From positions 320,939-384,938 of the forward strand of contig NZ_JACYIZ010000004.1 of the NCBI RefSeq assembly GCF_015352975.1: a stretch of DNA of 64,000 bases. Direction: 5' to 3'. A program made the translations under genes and the position numbers. Positions 18,283 to 26,675 of the stretch are shown one piece after another. The number at the start of each line of letters is the position of its first letter. Position 1 is the stretch's first letter. Under the pieces are notes generated by a model that saw only the letters and a program-made list of their open reading frames with translations, did no database searches and was not told the DNA's origin. The stretch is from Aestuariimicrobium ganziense (GTDB lineage Bacteria; Actinomycetota; Actinomycetes; Propionibacteriales; Propionibacteriaceae).

Positions 18283-18888
18283 GTGTCAGAGCAGTACGCG
18301 GGAGGGCAGTACGTGCCTGAGGGCGAAGCCGTGGGCGAGGGCGTCGAGGCGCCGATCGTGGCCGACCCGACGACCGTGGGGCCCGAGGCCGGGGCGACCA
18401 CCGAGCCGGAGCTCAGCGGCGAGGCCGAGCAGGCCGAGGGTGACCCCCAGGCCGCACGGATCGCCGAACTCGAGGCGCTGGTCGCCGAGCGCACCGCTGA
18501 CCTGCAGCGTCTGGGCGCCGAGTACGCCAACTACAAGCGCCGCGTCGACCGCGACCGTGAGCTGGCCAAGCAGTCCGGCGTCGAGAAGGTCGTGCTCGAC
18601 CTGCTGCCGGTGCTCGACAGCATCGATGCCGCCCGCGCCCACGACGAGGTCAAGGAAGGCTTCGCCATGGTCGCCGGTGAGCTCGAGAAGCTCGCGGGCA
18701 AGTACGGTCTGGTCGGTTACGGCGCCAAGGGCGACGAGTTCGACCCGCAGTTCCACGAGGCGCTGATGCACATGCCGCTGCCCGAGCCGGTCTCGGTGAC
18801 CACCTGTTCTGAGGTCATGCAGCGCGGCTACACCCTGCACGGCAAGGTGCTTCGTCCGGCCCGTGTGGCCGTTGCCGACCCGCAGTGA
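18283..18888 (+). CDS. grpE: Nucleotide exchange factor GrpE
   Basis: A 201-residue co-chaperone that releases ADP from DnaK. An acidic disordered N-terminus is followed by a long coiled coil ([20 protein letters not shown]), the [15 protein letters not shown] core and the beta head ending [19 protein letters not shown], all family marks. I chose GTG 18283, preceded by GAGGAGAG; GTG 18262 would add seven residues without a clear ribosome site. Confidence 0.95.
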   Translation: MSEQYAGGQYVPEGEAVGEGVEAPIVADPTTVGPEAGATTEPELSGEAEQAEGDPQAARIAELEALVAERTADLQRLGAEYANYKRRVDRDRELAKQSGVEKVVLDLLPVLDSIDAARAHDEVKEGFAMVAGELEKLAGKYGLVGYGAKGDEFDPQFHEALMHMPLPEPVSVTTCSEVMQRGYTLHGKVLRPARVAVADPQ

Positions 18889-18925
18889 CCCTGACCAACT
18901 CACCTGACGTCGAGAGGAGGCCCCG

Positions 18926-20083
18926 ATGAGCACCAAGGACTGGATCGAGAAGGACTACTACAAGGTGCTGGGCGTCTCCAAGGACGCCAAGCCCGAAGAG
19001 ATCAAGAAGGCCTTCCGCAAGCTGGCGCGTGACAACCACCCTGACCAGCACCCCGGAGACAAGGCTGCCGAGAACCGGTTCAAGGAGATCTCCGAGGCCA
19101 ACACCATCCTCAGTGACCCGGCCAAGCGCAAGGAGTACGACGAGGCGCGCCGGCTGTTCGGCGGTGGCGGCTTCCGGTTCCCGACCGGCGGTGCCGGCGG
19201 GGCGGGCCCGAACGTCAACGACCTGTTCCGCAACGCCAGCCAGGCCGGCGGTGGGTTCTCCGACCTGTTCGGTGACCTGTTCGGCCAAGCGGCGGGGCGT
19301 CGTCCCAGTGCCGGTGGACGAGGCGGACCGCGCCGCGGCAGCGATGTCGAGGGCGAGGTGACGATCAACTTCACCGACGCCGTCGAGGGCGTGACCGTGC
19401 CCGTGCAGATGGTCTCCGACGCGGCGTGTTCGGCCTGCCGGGGCACCGGCGCGAAGGCGGGCACCGTGCCCAAGGTGTGCACCACCTGCCAGGGCTCGGG
19501 CATGCAGGCCTCCACCGCCGGTGGCGTCTTCCAGGTCACCGAACCCTGCCGCGACTGCAAGGGTCGCGGGCTGGTCGTGGACGACCCCTGCCAGGTCTGC
19601 CACGGCTCCGGGCGCGGGCGTTCGACCCACTCGATGCAGGTTCGTGTGCCTGCCGGGGTGTCCGACGGCCAGCGGATCAGGATCAAGGGCAAGGGCTCGG
19701 CCGGCGAGAACGGCGGGGCGGCCGGCGACCTCTACGTGGTCGTCCACGTGCGTCCCCACAAGCTGTTCGGCCGCAAGGACGACAACCTCACCCTCGACGT
19801 GCCTGTGACCTTCGCCGAGGCCTCCTTGGGCGCCACCATCGAGGTGCCCACGCTGACCGGTCCGCGAGTGAAACTCAAGTTGCCCGCCGGCACCCCGAAC
19901 GGTCGCACCTTCCGGGTGCGCGGCAAGGGTGTCGGACGAGCCAACGGCACCCACGGCGACCTGCTGGTCACCGTCGACGTGCAGGTGCCCGAAGACCTGA
20001 CCGACGACGCCAAGCACGCGCTCGAGGAGTACGTGCGGCTGGCCGGCGCCCCCAACCCGCGCCAGGCCCTCTACGGGAACTGA
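18926..20083 (+). CDS. dnaJ: Chaperone protein DnaJ
   Basis: A 385-residue type I J-protein. The J-domain has DYYKVLGV and HPD (NHPDQHPGDK). A Gly/Phe-rich stretch follows, then four zinc-binding CxxCxGxG-type motifs between ~165 and ~230 (CSACRGTG, CTTCQGSG, CRDCKGRG, CQVCHGSG) and two C-terminal substrate domains. It stimulates DnaK ATPase and delivers clients. GAGAGGAGG precedes the ATG. Its zinc finger and length match DnaJ1 of actinobacteria. Confidence 0.98.
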   Translation: MSTKDWIEKDYYKVLGVSKDAKPEEIKKAFRKLARDNHPDQHPGDKAAENRFKEISEANTILSDPAKRKEYDEARRLFGGGGFRFPTGGAGGAGPNVNDLFRNASQAGGGFSDLFGDLFGQAAGRRPSAGGRGGPRRGSDVEGEVTINFTDAVEGVTVPVQMVSDAACSACRGTGAKAGTVPKVCTTCQGSGMQASTAGGVFQVTEPCRDCKGRGLVVDDPCQVCHGSGRGRSTHSMQVRVPAGVSDGQRIRIKGKGSAGENGGAAGDLYVVVHVRPHKLFGRKDDNLTLDVPVTFAEASLGATIEVPTLTGPRVKLKLPAGTPNGRTFRVRGKGVGRANGTHGDLLVTVDVQVPEDLTDDAKHALEEYVRLAGAPNPRQALYGN

Positions 20084-20103
20084 GAGGGGTTTGGGGAGCT
20101 GAC

Positions 20104-20535
20104 ATGAGCGCCCACCTGCCGCAGGTACTCGACCGCGACGCACCGATCTTCACGATCTCGGTCGCGGCCAACCTGGCCGGCATGCACCCGCAGACCCTGC
20201 GCGGCTACGACCGGATGGGTCTGGTCGAGCCGAAGCGGGCACGCGGACGAGGCCGGCGCTACTCGATGCACGACGTGGCCCGGCTGCGGCTCGTCCAGCA
20301 CCTGTCGCAGGTCGAGGGCATCAACCTCAACGGCATCCGCCGCATCCTGGCCATGGAGACCGAGAACGATCGGCTGCGCGACGAGGTGAATGAGTTGTCG
20401 TCCCGGCTCGAGGCGGCCAGGGCCGAACTGCACCACGAGCGCACCGGAGTGCCTCGGGTGTTCACCGCCGAGACCTCTGGCGCGGTGCACCTGGGTCGCG
20501 TGGTTCGCGGCCAGTTGGCGCTGCCCGGACGCTGA
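20104..20535 (+). CDS. hspR: Heat-shock repressor HspR (MerR family)
   Basis: A 143-residue MerR-type regulator. The winged HTH (FTISVAANLAGMHPQTLRGYDRMGLV, then RGRRYSMHDVARL) is followed by a coiled-coil dimer helix (METENDRLRDEVNELSSRLE). HspR binds HAIR sites, with DnaK as co-repressor in Streptomyces. Three such sites are visible in this window, two before dnaK and one before clpB. The ATG follows GGGGAGCTGAC; a much longer open frame upstream is a shadow of dnaJ. Confidence 0.95.
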   Translation: MSAHLPQVLDRDAPIFTISVAANLAGMHPQTLRGYDRMGLVEPKRARGRGRRYSMHDVARLRLVQHLSQVEGINLNGIRRILAMETENDRLRDEVNELSSRLEAARAELHHERTGVPRVFTAETSGAVHLGRVVRGQLALPGR

Positions 20536-20565
20536 GTGGCGGGGCCTGCGCGCTAGCGTGTGGCC

Positions 20566-21483
20566 ATGACGAGCGTGCTCTGCCTGGGCGAGGCCCTGAT
20601 CGACGTCGTGCACCGCACTGGAAATGCCCCTTCCGAGCATGTCGGAGGCAGCATCCTCAACGTGGCCAGTGGTTTGGCCCGCCTCGACCACGACACCCGG
20701 CTGGCCACCTGGATCGGCCATGACGAACGCGGCGTCAGGATCGCCGAGACGGCGACGGTCGCCGGTGTCCGCCTGGTCGAGGGCAGCGACGGCGCCGCCC
20801 ACACCCCGGTCGCCAACGCCCACATCGACGCCGAGGGCAAGGCCACCTACGACTTCGACCTGGAGTGGCGGGTGCCTGCGCTCGACGGGGTCGGCGAGGT
20901 GGGCCACCTGCACACCGGCTCGTTTGCCGCGACGCTGGAACCTGGAGGTTCGGATGTGCTCGAGGCGGTGCGGACGATGGGTCGCACGGCCTCGGTCAGC
21001 TACGACCCCAATGCCCGCCCAGCGCTGATGGGCACGGCCGACTTGGTGCGTGAGCGGATCGAACAGATCGTCGCCGCCAGCGACCTGGTGAAGGCCTCGG
21101 ACGAAGACCTGGCCTGGCTCTACCCCGATCGCAGCGCCGAGGCGGTCCTCGATGGGTGGATCGCGCTCGGTCCGAAGCTGGTGGTGGTCACTCGCGGTGC
21201 CGACGGTGCGTCCGCGCGGATGGCCGGCCGGCCCGAGTTGGTCGACCTCGCGCCCAACGTGGTCGACGTCGGTGACACCGTCGGTGCCGGCGACTCGTTC
21301 ATGGCCGGCATGGTGTCGTCACTGCTCGACCAGGGGTTGCTGGGTTCGCGTGAGGCGGTCGAGCGGCTGGAACGAGCACGCGTCGACCAGGTGCGTGAGG
21401 CGCTGGCTCGGGCGATCAAGACCTCGGCGATCACCGTCAGCCACGTGGGCGCCTACTCCCCGACGAGGGACGAGCTCGGCTGA
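20566..21483 (+). CDS. PfkB-family sugar kinase (fructokinase-like)
   Basis: A 305-residue ribokinase-fold kinase. The N-terminal strand VLCLGEALIDVVH, the GGSILNVASGLARL substrate motif, and the ATP/anion-hole motif DTVGAGDSFMAGM with its catalytic Asp are all present. The likely reaction is ATP-dependent phosphorylation of fructose or a related sugar at the terminal hydroxyl; a beta-fructosidase (51935-53272) could supply fructose, though it is far away. TAGCGT lies 6 bases before the ATG, indicating a leaderless message. Confidence 0.88.
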   Translation: MTSVLCLGEALIDVVHRTGNAPSEHVGGSILNVASGLARLDHDTRLATWIGHDERGVRIAETATVAGVRLVEGSDGAAHTPVANAHIDAEGKATYDFDLEWRVPALDGVGEVGHLHTGSFAATLEPGGSDVLEAVRTMGRTASVSYDPNARPALMGTADLVRERIEQIVAASDLVKASDEDLAWLYPDRSAEAVLDGWIALGPKLVVVTRGADGASARMAGRPELVDLAPNVVDVGDTVGAGDSFMAGMVSSLLDQGLLGSREAVERLERARVDQVREALARAIKTSAITVSHVGAYSPTRDELG

Positions 21484-21494
21484 CGGCCAGTCGC

Positions 21495-22730
21495 TCAGGC
21501 GGTCGCGGCCTTGGCCCGCTGCGCGGGCATCGCCACCAACACCAGCATCGCCAGCCCGCCGATCGGTGCCAGTGTCAGAAGGATCGCCGGCGGCCAGGCC
21601 GAGGCTGCCCCCATCAGCGTGATCAACACCGGTGATATGGCGGCTGCGGTCGAACCGGCCAGGCCGAGCAATGCCGAACCGGTGCCGGCGTGGTCGGGCA
21701 CCTCGGCCGAGGCGAGCGCGCCTGAGTTGCCACCGACCAGCCCGATCGAGAAGGTCAGCGCGAAGCACGCCGGCCACACCGACCACAGTGGGGCGTCGAA
21801 GGCCGCCACCCCGAGCATCATCCACAGGCCGCCGGCCAGGGCCAGCAGCAGCCCGCTCATCAACACCTGGTGGGTGGGCACGCGTCCGGCCAGGCGGGCC
21901 GACAGCGTGGACGAGATCATGATCGCGCCGGAGTTGAAGGCGAACACCAGCGAGTACTGGGTGGGGCTCAGTCCGTTGAGGGTCTGGAACAGGTAGGGCG
22001 AACTCGACACGTAGGCGAAGATGCCGATGCCCTGCAGGGCGTTGATCATCATGAAGCCGACGTAGGCACGCTTGCGCAGGATGTGGCCGGCGGCTCGTCC
22101 AAACTCGACCAACCCACCCGCGTGGCGGCGTTCGGGCGGCAGCGACTCGGGGACGACGAACAGCGCCGCCAGCAACTGCACCGCGGCGACCAGGGCGATT
22201 GCCCAGAACGAGTGGTGCCAGGTGCCCAGCCGCAGGATCGCCGCTCCCAGCAGCGGGGCCACCAGGGGGGTGATCGCGCCGACCGCCATCACCGTGTTCA
22301 TCACCCGCACCAGCTGCGCACCACGGGCCAGGTCGACCAGCACCGCGCGTCCGATCACCATCGTCCAACCACCGCTGAAGCCCTGCAGCAGTCGCGCGAT
22401 GATCATCACCTCGATGGTGGGTGCCATCGCACACAGCGCCGAGGCGGCCATCAGGGCGATCGTCCCGGCCACGAGCGGACGCTTGCGCCCCACCTGGTCG
22501 GAGAACCGGCCACCCACCAACTGGCCGAGGGCCATGCCCACGAAGAAGGTGGTCAGGGTGAGGTTGAGCAGGCCAGGGGTGGTGTCGAGGTCGCGCACCA
22601 CCATCGGGAAGGCCGGCAGGTACATGTCGGTGGCCAGCGGCCCCACGGCTCCGAACAGGATGATTGAGGCGATGACACCCTTCGGCACCGGGGGTGACTC
22701 GGCCTCGGGGGTGGAGGCGGGGTGGGTCAC
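21495..22730 (-). CDS. Bcr/CflA-type MFS drug efflux transporter
   Basis: A 411-residue, 12-helix major facilitator. TM1 has PLATDMYLPAFP (the D-M-Y-L-P signature of Bcr/CflA drug:H+ antiporters), the loop 2-3 motif GGRFSDQVGRKRPL is intact, and RLLQGFSGGWTMVIGRAVL is motif C-like in TM4-5. It likely exports bicyclomycin-, chloramphenicol- or similar compounds. The start is a GTG with GAG 5 bases upstream; the protein's first 20 residues are polar. It is convergent with the sugar kinase gene. Confidence 0.9.
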   Translation of the reverse strand: MTHPASTPEAESPPVPKGVIASIILFGAVGPLATDMYLPAFPMVVRDLDTTPGLLNLTLTTFFVGMALGQLVGGRFSDQVGRKRPLVAGTIALMAASALCAMAPTIEVMIIARLLQGFSGGWTMVIGRAVLVDLARGAQLVRVMNTVMAVGAITPLVAPLLGAAILRLGTWHHSFWAIALVAAVQLLAALFVVPESLPPERRHAGGLVEFGRAAGHILRKRAYVGFMMINALQGIGIFAYVSSSPYLFQTLNGLSPTQYSLVFAFNSGAIMISSTLSARLAGRVPTHQVLMSGLLLALAGGLWMMLGVAAFDAPLWSVWPACFALTFSIGLVGGNSGALASAEVPDHAGTGSALLGLAGSTAAAISPVLITLMGAASAWPPAILLTLAPIGGLAMLVLVAMPAQRAKAATA

Positions 22731-22796
22731 CTGCTCATTGTGGCGCCCAGATGCCCGAACTGACTGCTCATTCAGATAGTGGCGCGGCGCTTCCCC

Positions 22797-22851
22797 CGCA
22801 CCAAGATCGAGGTCCCGCACCAACGTTGGTGCTCAAACTCGATTTGGTGCG
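22797..22851. repeat. Compound palindromic element (nested hairpins)
   Basis: Outer arms CGCACCAAGATCGAG (22797-22811) and CTCGATTTGGTGCG (22838-22851) are inverted copies with one unpaired base. Inside is a perfect 16-bp palindrome GCACCAACGTTGGTGC (22817-22832). It lies in the 179-base gap between the lipid kinase stop and the transporter start. It could form a cruciform or serve as operator or REP-like element. Confidence 0.7.
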
Positions 22852-22909
22852 CAGGAAGGCCGTGAACCGGGCCGCAGCGCCGCGGTGCAAGGGCAGCCGG
22901 ACGCCGGAC

Positions 22910-23827
22910 TCAGTCGTTCTTGGCGACCCGGACGACCAGCGACCCGGGGTCGATGTCGGTGCGCATCCGCCGCACCTCGCCCACGGCGTCGCCGTCGAGT
23001 TGCCCTTCGACCGGGCGGTTGAACTCGGCGGTGGCCTGATGGGTGGTCCAGTGCCGCATCCGCTTGCTGCCGCGGCGGTGGTGGGTGGCGATGTCGAGCA
23101 GCACCCCGCCCCAGCCGAACGGCCCCTTGGGTGCCAGCACCAGGGTGTCGAGTTGGCCGTCGTCCGGCTCGGCCTCGGGGACGAGCACCACGCCGCCGGT
23201 GAGGATGCCGCAGTTGCAGACCATGTACGAGCGGGCGTGGTGCGCTCGTCCGTCGGGCCCGGGCAGGTCACCGTTGTCGACCCGTGCACGGAAGCCCCGC
23301 GACAGCATGGCCCGGCTGCCCGACTCGACGTAGGCCAGCCAGCCCATCATCTTCTTGAGGTTGTCGTGGGTGTTGGCCATGGTGTCGGCGTCAGTGCCGA
23401 CCCCGGCGATCACCAGGAAGACCCGCTCATCCTGGTCGTCGAACCACACCAGCCCCAGGTCGATCGGTCGGTCGTCGCCGGTCATCGCGATCTCGAGGGC
23501 GTCCTCGAAGTCATTGAGCGGCAGGTCGAGGTTGCGGGCCAGGAGGTTGCCGGTGCCCTCGGCGATCACCCCGAACGGCACGCCGCTGCCACGCAAGGCC
23601 TGGGCGACCAGGCGCACGGTGCCGTCGCCACCCATCGCACAGATCAGGTCGGCCCCTGACTCCAGAGCCTGCTTGCCCTGACCGAAACCGGGATCGTCCT
23701 CAGTGCTGGGAATCCAGTCAGGCGTCTCGTAGCCGTGCTCACCGGCCAGTCGCGAGGCGATGCCGACCCGCAGGTCGAGGTCGTCGATCTTGGTCGGGTT
23801 GTAGATGATGCTGATGCGCTTGCCCAC
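22910..23827 (-). CDS. Diacylglycerol kinase-family lipid kinase
   Basis: A 305-residue DAGK-catalytic-domain protein (PF00781 type). N-terminal RISIIYNPTK, nucleotide motif MGGDGTVRLVAQAL, then VIAEGTGNLLARNL; the C-terminal beta domain contains EGQLDGDAVGE. It probably phosphorylates a lipid such as diacylglycerol or a sphingoid/isoprenoid alcohol at the membrane; the substrate is not deducible. I chose GTG 23827 because TACCGT lies 7 bases upstream; GTG 23845 and TTG 23854 are alternatives. Confidence 0.88.
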   Translation of the reverse strand: MGKRISIIYNPTKIDDLDLRVGIASRLAGEHGYETPDWIPSTEDDPGFGQGKQALESGADLICAMGGDGTVRLVAQALRGSGVPFGVIAEGTGNLLARNLDLPLNDFEDALEIAMTGDDRPIDLGLVWFDDQDERVFLVIAGVGTDADTMANTHDNLKKMMGWLAYVESGSRAMLSRGFRARVDNGDLPGPDGRAHHARSYMVCNCGILTGGVVLVPEAEPDDGQLDTLVLAPKGPFGWGGVLLDIATHHRRGSKRMRHWTTHQATAEFNRPVEGQLDGDAVGEVRRMRTDIDPGSLVVRVAKND

Positions 23828-23896
23828 GGTTCCGACGGTAGCCACGCCCGCCAAGGGCGTCCGGAGAATGGGCTGCGCGAAAGGGTGGGACGAGGC

Positions 23897-24574
23897 TCAG
23901 GCCTCGAGCCGATAACCCATTCCGCGCACGGTGGCGATGCGTGCTGCGCCGACCTTCTTGCGCAGGTAGCCGACGTAGACGTCGACCACGTTGGAGTTGG
24001 GGTCGAAGTCGTACCCCCACACTCGGCTGAGCAGTTGCTCGCGGCTGAGCACCCGGCGCGGGTTGCGCAGGAAGGTCTCGAGCATGGTGAACTCCCGGGC
24101 CGACAGGTCGTGGGTCTCACCGTCGACGCTGACCTCACGACTGTGCAGGTCGAGGGTGACGTCGCCGACCTGCAGCCGGCTGGTTGCCTCCTCGGGTGCG
24201 GCGGTCGCCTGGGTGGCCGGGCGCAGCCGCAGCTTCACCCTGGCCAGCAGTTCCTCGAAGCTGAACGGCTTGCCCATGTAGTCGTCGGCACCTCCCTCGA
24301 GCCCGGCGATCGTGTCGACGGCCGAACTGCGGGCGGTGAGCATGATCACCGGGATCGTCCCGCCCTGGCCACGCAGCCTGCGCAGCACCTCGAAGCCGTC
24401 CATCTCGGGCAGGCCGACGTCGAGGATCATCAGGTCGAACTCGCCGTGGGTGGCCAACTGCAGGGCGGCGAAGCCGTCGTCCACGACGACGGGGGAGTAG
24501 CCGGCGTTCTTGAGGCCCTTGTGGATGAACGAGGCGATGCGTGACTCGTCCTCGGCGATCAGGATGCGGCTCAT
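23897..24574 (-). CDS. OmpR-family response regulator
   Basis: A 225-residue regulator. The receiver domain has acidic EDE, phospho-acceptor D52 (LMILDVGLPEMDG), Thr in MLTARS and Lys in YMGKPF. The winged-helix domain ends in ATVRGMGYRLEA. Its ATG overlaps the preceding histidine kinase stop by 4 bases, so kinase precedes regulator. Phased repeats upstream of the operon (26617-26647) may be its binding site. Confidence 0.95.
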   Translation of the reverse strand: MSRILIAEDESRIASFIHKGLKNAGYSPVVVDDGFAALQLATHGEFDLMILDVGLPEMDGFEVLRRLRGQGGTIPVIMLTARSSAVDTIAGLEGGADDYMGKPFSFEELLARVKLRLRPATQATAAPEEATSRLQVGDVTLDLHSREVSVDGETHDLSAREFTMLETFLRNPRRVLSREQLLSRVWGYDFDPNSNVVDVYVGYLRKKVGAARIATVRGMGYRLEA

Positions 24575-26235
24575 TCGAACTCCAGCGGGATGGTCGGGGC
24601 GTTGCGGGGGAGCGTGATCGTGAACTGCGAACCGACGCCTGGCTGCGAACTGACCGTCACCTGGCCGCCGTGGGCGCGGGCGATGGCCGACACGATCGAC
24701 AGCCCCAGGCCTGAGCCTTGACCGGCCTCACCACGGTTGCGCAGGCTGGTGCCGCGCTCGAACCGGTTGAACACGTTGGCCAGTTCCTTGGCCGGGATGC
24801 CCTCGCCGGCGTCGCGCACCCAGACCTGCACGTCGTCGGTCGAACGGCGGGTGCCGAACTCGATCAGGTCACCGGGGTCGGTGAAGCGCACCGCGTTGGA
24901 CGCCAACTGCAGCAGCGCCTGGGTGAGCCGCTGCTCGTCCACCTCGACGACCAGCCCAGAACTGGTGTCGAGGCGCCAGTCACGATCAGCCAACGATCGC
25001 GCCCGGGTCAGCGCCGACTCGACGGTCGCATCGACATCGGTGGGGGTGGGACGAAGGAAGTCGGGGGCCTCGGACTTGACGATCAGCACGAGGTCGTCGA
25101 TCAGGCGCGACATCCGGTCGAGTTCGTCGGTGACCAGGGTGCGGGTCTCGTCGACATCGGCCTCGTCGGCGGGGTTCATCAACTCGAGGTGGCCACGGAT
25201 CACGGTGAGCGGGGTGCGGAGTTCGTGACCGACGTCGTCCAGCATCGCCTTCTGGCCGGCGAAGGCGGCCTGCAGCCGGTCGAGCATCCGGTTCACAGAT
25301 TCGGCCAGCTTCTTCAGGTCGGAGGGTCCGCGGGTGTCGACCCGGGTGCTCAGGTCGGTGCCGGTGATGGTCTCGGCGGTGTCGCCCAGTCGTTGCAGCG
25401 GACGAAGCACCCGGTTGAAGGCCAGAGCGCCGAGTGAGGCGATCAACAGCAACGCCGCCAGTGAGGCCGCGCTGTGGGCGCGTACGGCCCGGTCGTTCAG
25501 CGCGTACTCGGCCGAGACGTCGACGGCGGCGGCGAACACGCCCAGGTCGGGGCTGTCGCCGACGGTGACCCCGACGATCACGTACTGCAGTTCACGCCCC
25601 TCGTGCACCAGGCTGCCGCGGGTGACCGGGGAATTGGCCCTGACCTGGGCCATCCGCTGCAGCAGTGGCTCGACCCGCTCCAGGTGCAGGTCTCCCGAGC
25701 CCTGGGGGGCCGGCAGCACCTGGCCGTTGAGCGTGGCCACGAAGCCCTCGCGCAGGTTGGGGATGTTGCGTTCCATGGCGAGTTCGAGCAGCGCCCCGAC
25801 CGACGAGAACGGCTGCCCGGTCACCGGGTCGGTGCCCTCGGCGAGGGTGCGAAGCTCGGCGACCTCCTGGGCCAGCGAGGCCTCGATGCGCTCGTCGGCA
25901 GCATTGCGCTGGATCGCGATGTTGACCAGACCGGTGAGCACGTAGCCGAGGCTCGCGATCGCCAGGAGTGCAGACAGCACCTGGGTCGAGAGGCTGAGCC
26001 GGGCCCACCTCGACCGGCGGGGGGCGGCCTGCTTGGCGGACGGATCGGGGCCTGCAGCCACCACCGGAGCCCCCGCCAACGACTTCTCGTCCCCCATGGA
26101 GATCCATCCTGCCTCGTCAGGAGGCGATGCGGGGGTGGGTGGGCTGACCGCGGTCGGCACGGAGTCGCTGTCATCGACCGGGCGGATCGACAACGTGGCC
26201 TCATCGACGCGTTCGAGCCAAGAACGATCAGTCAT
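24571..26235 (-). CDS. Sensor histidine kinase with cytoplasmic N-terminal extension
   Basis: A 554-residue kinase. Residues 1-~80 are an acidic/Pro-rich cytoplasmic extension, unusual for the class. TM1 is ~84-106, an extracytoplasmic sensor of ~150 residues follows, TM2 is ~257-275, then HAMP, H-box with H338 (MLDDVGHELRTPLTVIRGHL), N-box (QLASNAVRFTDPG) and G-boxes (DAGEGIP, GSGLGLSIV). The ATG overlaps the end of the upstream small membrane protein gene by 8 bases, so the three genes form one translationally coupled unit: membrane protein, kinase, regulator. Confidence 0.93.
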   Translation of the reverse strand: MTDRSWLERVDEATLSIRPVDDSDSVPTAVSPPTPASPPDEAGWISMGDEKSLAGAPVVAAGPDPSAKQAAPRRSRWARLSLSTQVLSALLAIASLGYVLTGLVNIAIQRNAADERIEASLAQEVAELRTLAEGTDPVTGQPFSSVGALLELAMERNIPNLREGFVATLNGQVLPAPQGSGDLHLERVEPLLQRMAQVRANSPVTRGSLVHEGRELQYVIVGVTVGDSPDLGVFAAAVDVSAEYALNDRAVRAHSAASLAALLLIASLGALAFNRVLRPLQRLGDTAETITGTDLSTRVDTRGPSDLKKLAESVNRMLDRLQAAFAGQKAMLDDVGHELRTPLTVIRGHLELMNPADEADVDETRTLVTDELDRMSRLIDDLVLIVKSEAPDFLRPTPTDVDATVESALTRARSLADRDWRLDTSSGLVVEVDEQRLTQALLQLASNAVRFTDPGDLIEFGTRRSTDDVQVWVRDAGEGIPAKELANVFNRFERGTSLRNRGEAGQGSGLGLSIVSAIARAHGGQVTVSSQPGVGSQFTITLPRNAPTIPLEFE

Positions 26236-26584
26236 CGTCGTCCTCTTCGTCGTCGTCCCACTCGTCGTCGTCGTTGACCGGTGGCTGCACCGGCGGCTTC
26301 GGACGCGGCTGCACCCTGGTCGGCCGGGGCCCCGGAATGGCGGTGTTGGGAGGGGGCGCTGAGGGCGTCGCCCGCGGGGTCGCCGGAGTCGGCTTCGGAG
26401 TGGGGGTGGGGGTGGGGGTGGGTGATGCCGACGTAGTCGGAGAGGGTCCGGGCGTCGCGATGTGAACCGGGCCACCGAAGCTGGGTCCCCCGCCCAGTGG
26501 GCCGAGCATGGCGAACAGCACGGCGAGCACCAGGAGGGCCAGCCCTCCCGTTGTCGCAATGAACACTGTCGTCCTGCCATTCAC
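26228..26584 (-). CDS. Small membrane protein with Pro/Thr linker and polyacidic tail
   Basis: A 118-residue protein of unknown family. One N-terminal span (VFIATTGGLALLVLAVLFAML) is followed by an exported Pro/Thr/Ser-rich linker of ~70 residues and a 15-residue tail NDDDEWDDDEEDDDD. The linker includes a short DNA tract with TGGGGG repeated at 26401-26418, read as Pro-Thr. The stop overlaps the kinase ATG, so the protein is made with the kinase; its tail could bind cations or a basic envelope component and present the signal. That role is inference. GTG start; CACGCT lies 6 bases upstream. Confidence 0.75.
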   Translation of the reverse strand: MNGRTTVFIATTGGLALLVLAVLFAMLGPLGGGPSFGGPVHIATPGPSPTTSASPTPTPTPTPKPTPATPRATPSAPPPNTAIPGPRPTRVQPRPKPPVQPPVNDDDEWDDDEEDDDD

Positions 26585-26614
26585 ACCACCAGCGTGACCC
26601 GACGGGATGGGAGG

Positions 26615-26649
26615 AATGATGAGAGCTTGATGAGGGGTTTCTCATCATT
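26615..26649 (-). promoter_or_regulatory. Phased repeat and inverted repeat upstream of the second two-component operon
   Basis: TGATGAG occurs at 26617-26623 and 26628-26634, exactly 11 bases apart, and inverted as CTCATCA at 26641-26647. The outermost AATGATGAGA / TCTCATCATT is a perfect 10-bp inverted repeat. It lies 31-65 bases above the GTG of the small membrane protein. The spacing fits an OmpR-type regulator; a role as terminator for the VWA gene is the alternative. Confidence 0.5.
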
Positions 26650-26675
26650 GGCGAACGTCGCGCCGGCCACCCCCG

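Noticed and set aside
20104..20535. Longer hspR start inside dnaJ
   Set aside because: The frame extends far upstream through dnaJ, but MerR homology begins at the ATG with a ribosome site at 20104.
26401..26422. TGGGGG repeats as a phase-variable tract
   Set aside because: The unit is 6 bases, so slippage by one unit would stay in frame; only about 3.5 copies are present.
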